Of a DNA stretch of 12,985 nt, positions 12,882-12,985 are shown piece by piece. Source of the DNA: Clostridiaceae bacterium UBA6085 (GTDB lineage Bacteria > Bacillota > Clostridia > Clostridiales > Clostridiaceae); NCBI GenBank assembly GCA_002428605.1, contig DIXH01000079.1, positions 1 through 12,985 on the forward strand. Reading direction: 5' to 3'. The notes beneath the pieces were generated by a model. The model did not search any database, had not been told where the DNA came from, and worked only from the letters and a program-made list of their open reading frames with translations. The number at the start of each line of letters is the position of its first letter. The stretch's first letter is position 1. The position numbers were made by a program, and so were the translations under genes.

Positions 12882-12985
12882 AATTTCAATCGGGTGTCGG
12901 GTGTGAATACACCAGGATGCGTTGATTGAGGAACTGATATCGGCAATAAAAAATGTATTTATATCAAGGAGGATCAACAAAGAAT
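12882..12985 (+). other. Leader of the next gene, cut by the window edge
   Basis: AAGGAGG (12966-12972) is a full-strength ribosome binding site. The window ends in AT at 12984-12985, 11 nt later, probably the first two bases of an ATG. A short hairpin GGTGT-GAAT-ACACC (12900-12913) without a T run follows the tRNA. In Clostridia this position often holds tuf or rpmG with secE-nusG. I cannot tell which follows here. Confidence 0.5.

Noticed and set aside
1..12985. CRISPR arrays, insertion sequences or prophage genes
   Set aside because: No regularly spaced repeats, transposase, integrase or phage frames were found on either strand.

Overview
The window looks like a chromosomal segment of a moderate-GC member of the Clostridia (Firmicutes). 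The reasons are consensus SigA-type promoters, strong AAGGAGG-like ribosome binding sites, TTG and GTG starts, heavy use of AGG/AGA and ATA codons, and a stationary-phase sigma factor SigH. The order cysS, mrnC, rlmB, yacP/rae1, sigH and tRNA-Thr is also typical of Firmicutes, here interrupted by a flavin-related pair and rpsD. The species cannot be fixed from this sequence alone.

Layout. (1) 1-2473 is a metal and arsenic region: the 3' end of a multicopper oxidase, then arsR, a Cys-rich DUF2703-like thioredoxin-fold protein and an ACR3 arsenite efflux permease. The arsR promoter carries two tandem 22-bp imperfect palindromes, and a terminator closes the operon. (2) 2611-6436 is a three-gene run: a VTT/DedA-type membrane protein, an unusual prolyl-tRNA synthetase homologue, and cysS, closed by a strong terminator. 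(3) 6437-6878 is a long AT-rich non-coding stretch with repeated motifs leading to a promoter. (4) 6879-9223 holds a secreted lipoprotein built from two copies of a ~160-residue FMN-binding-like module, and an exported ApbE-type FMN transferase. (5) 9281-10016 is a stand-alone rpsD (zinc-free S4) with its own promoter and terminator. (6) 10070-12724 holds mrnC, rlmB, yacP/rae1 and sigH, covering rRNA processing and modification, ribosome-associated mRNA decay and a sigma factor. (7) 12759-12985 has a promoter, tRNA-Thr(GGU), and the ribosome binding site of a further gene cut by the window edge.

The most unusual item is the protein at 3522-4967. It aligns by eye with bacterial ProRS from end to end. 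However, the class II motif 2, the THEE-type segment and the proline-pocket segments are replaced or deleted, while the inserted editing domain (Lys216, the GPVG loop, His304) and the anticodon-binding domain remain well preserved. It sits where Clostridia often keep proS, directly before cysS. I infer a synthetase that lost aminoacylation and may act as a tRNA(Pro)-binding trans-editing factor.

The second item worth attention is the lipoprotein/ApbE pair, which suggests extracytoplasmic flavinylation on an unusual duplicated scaffold.
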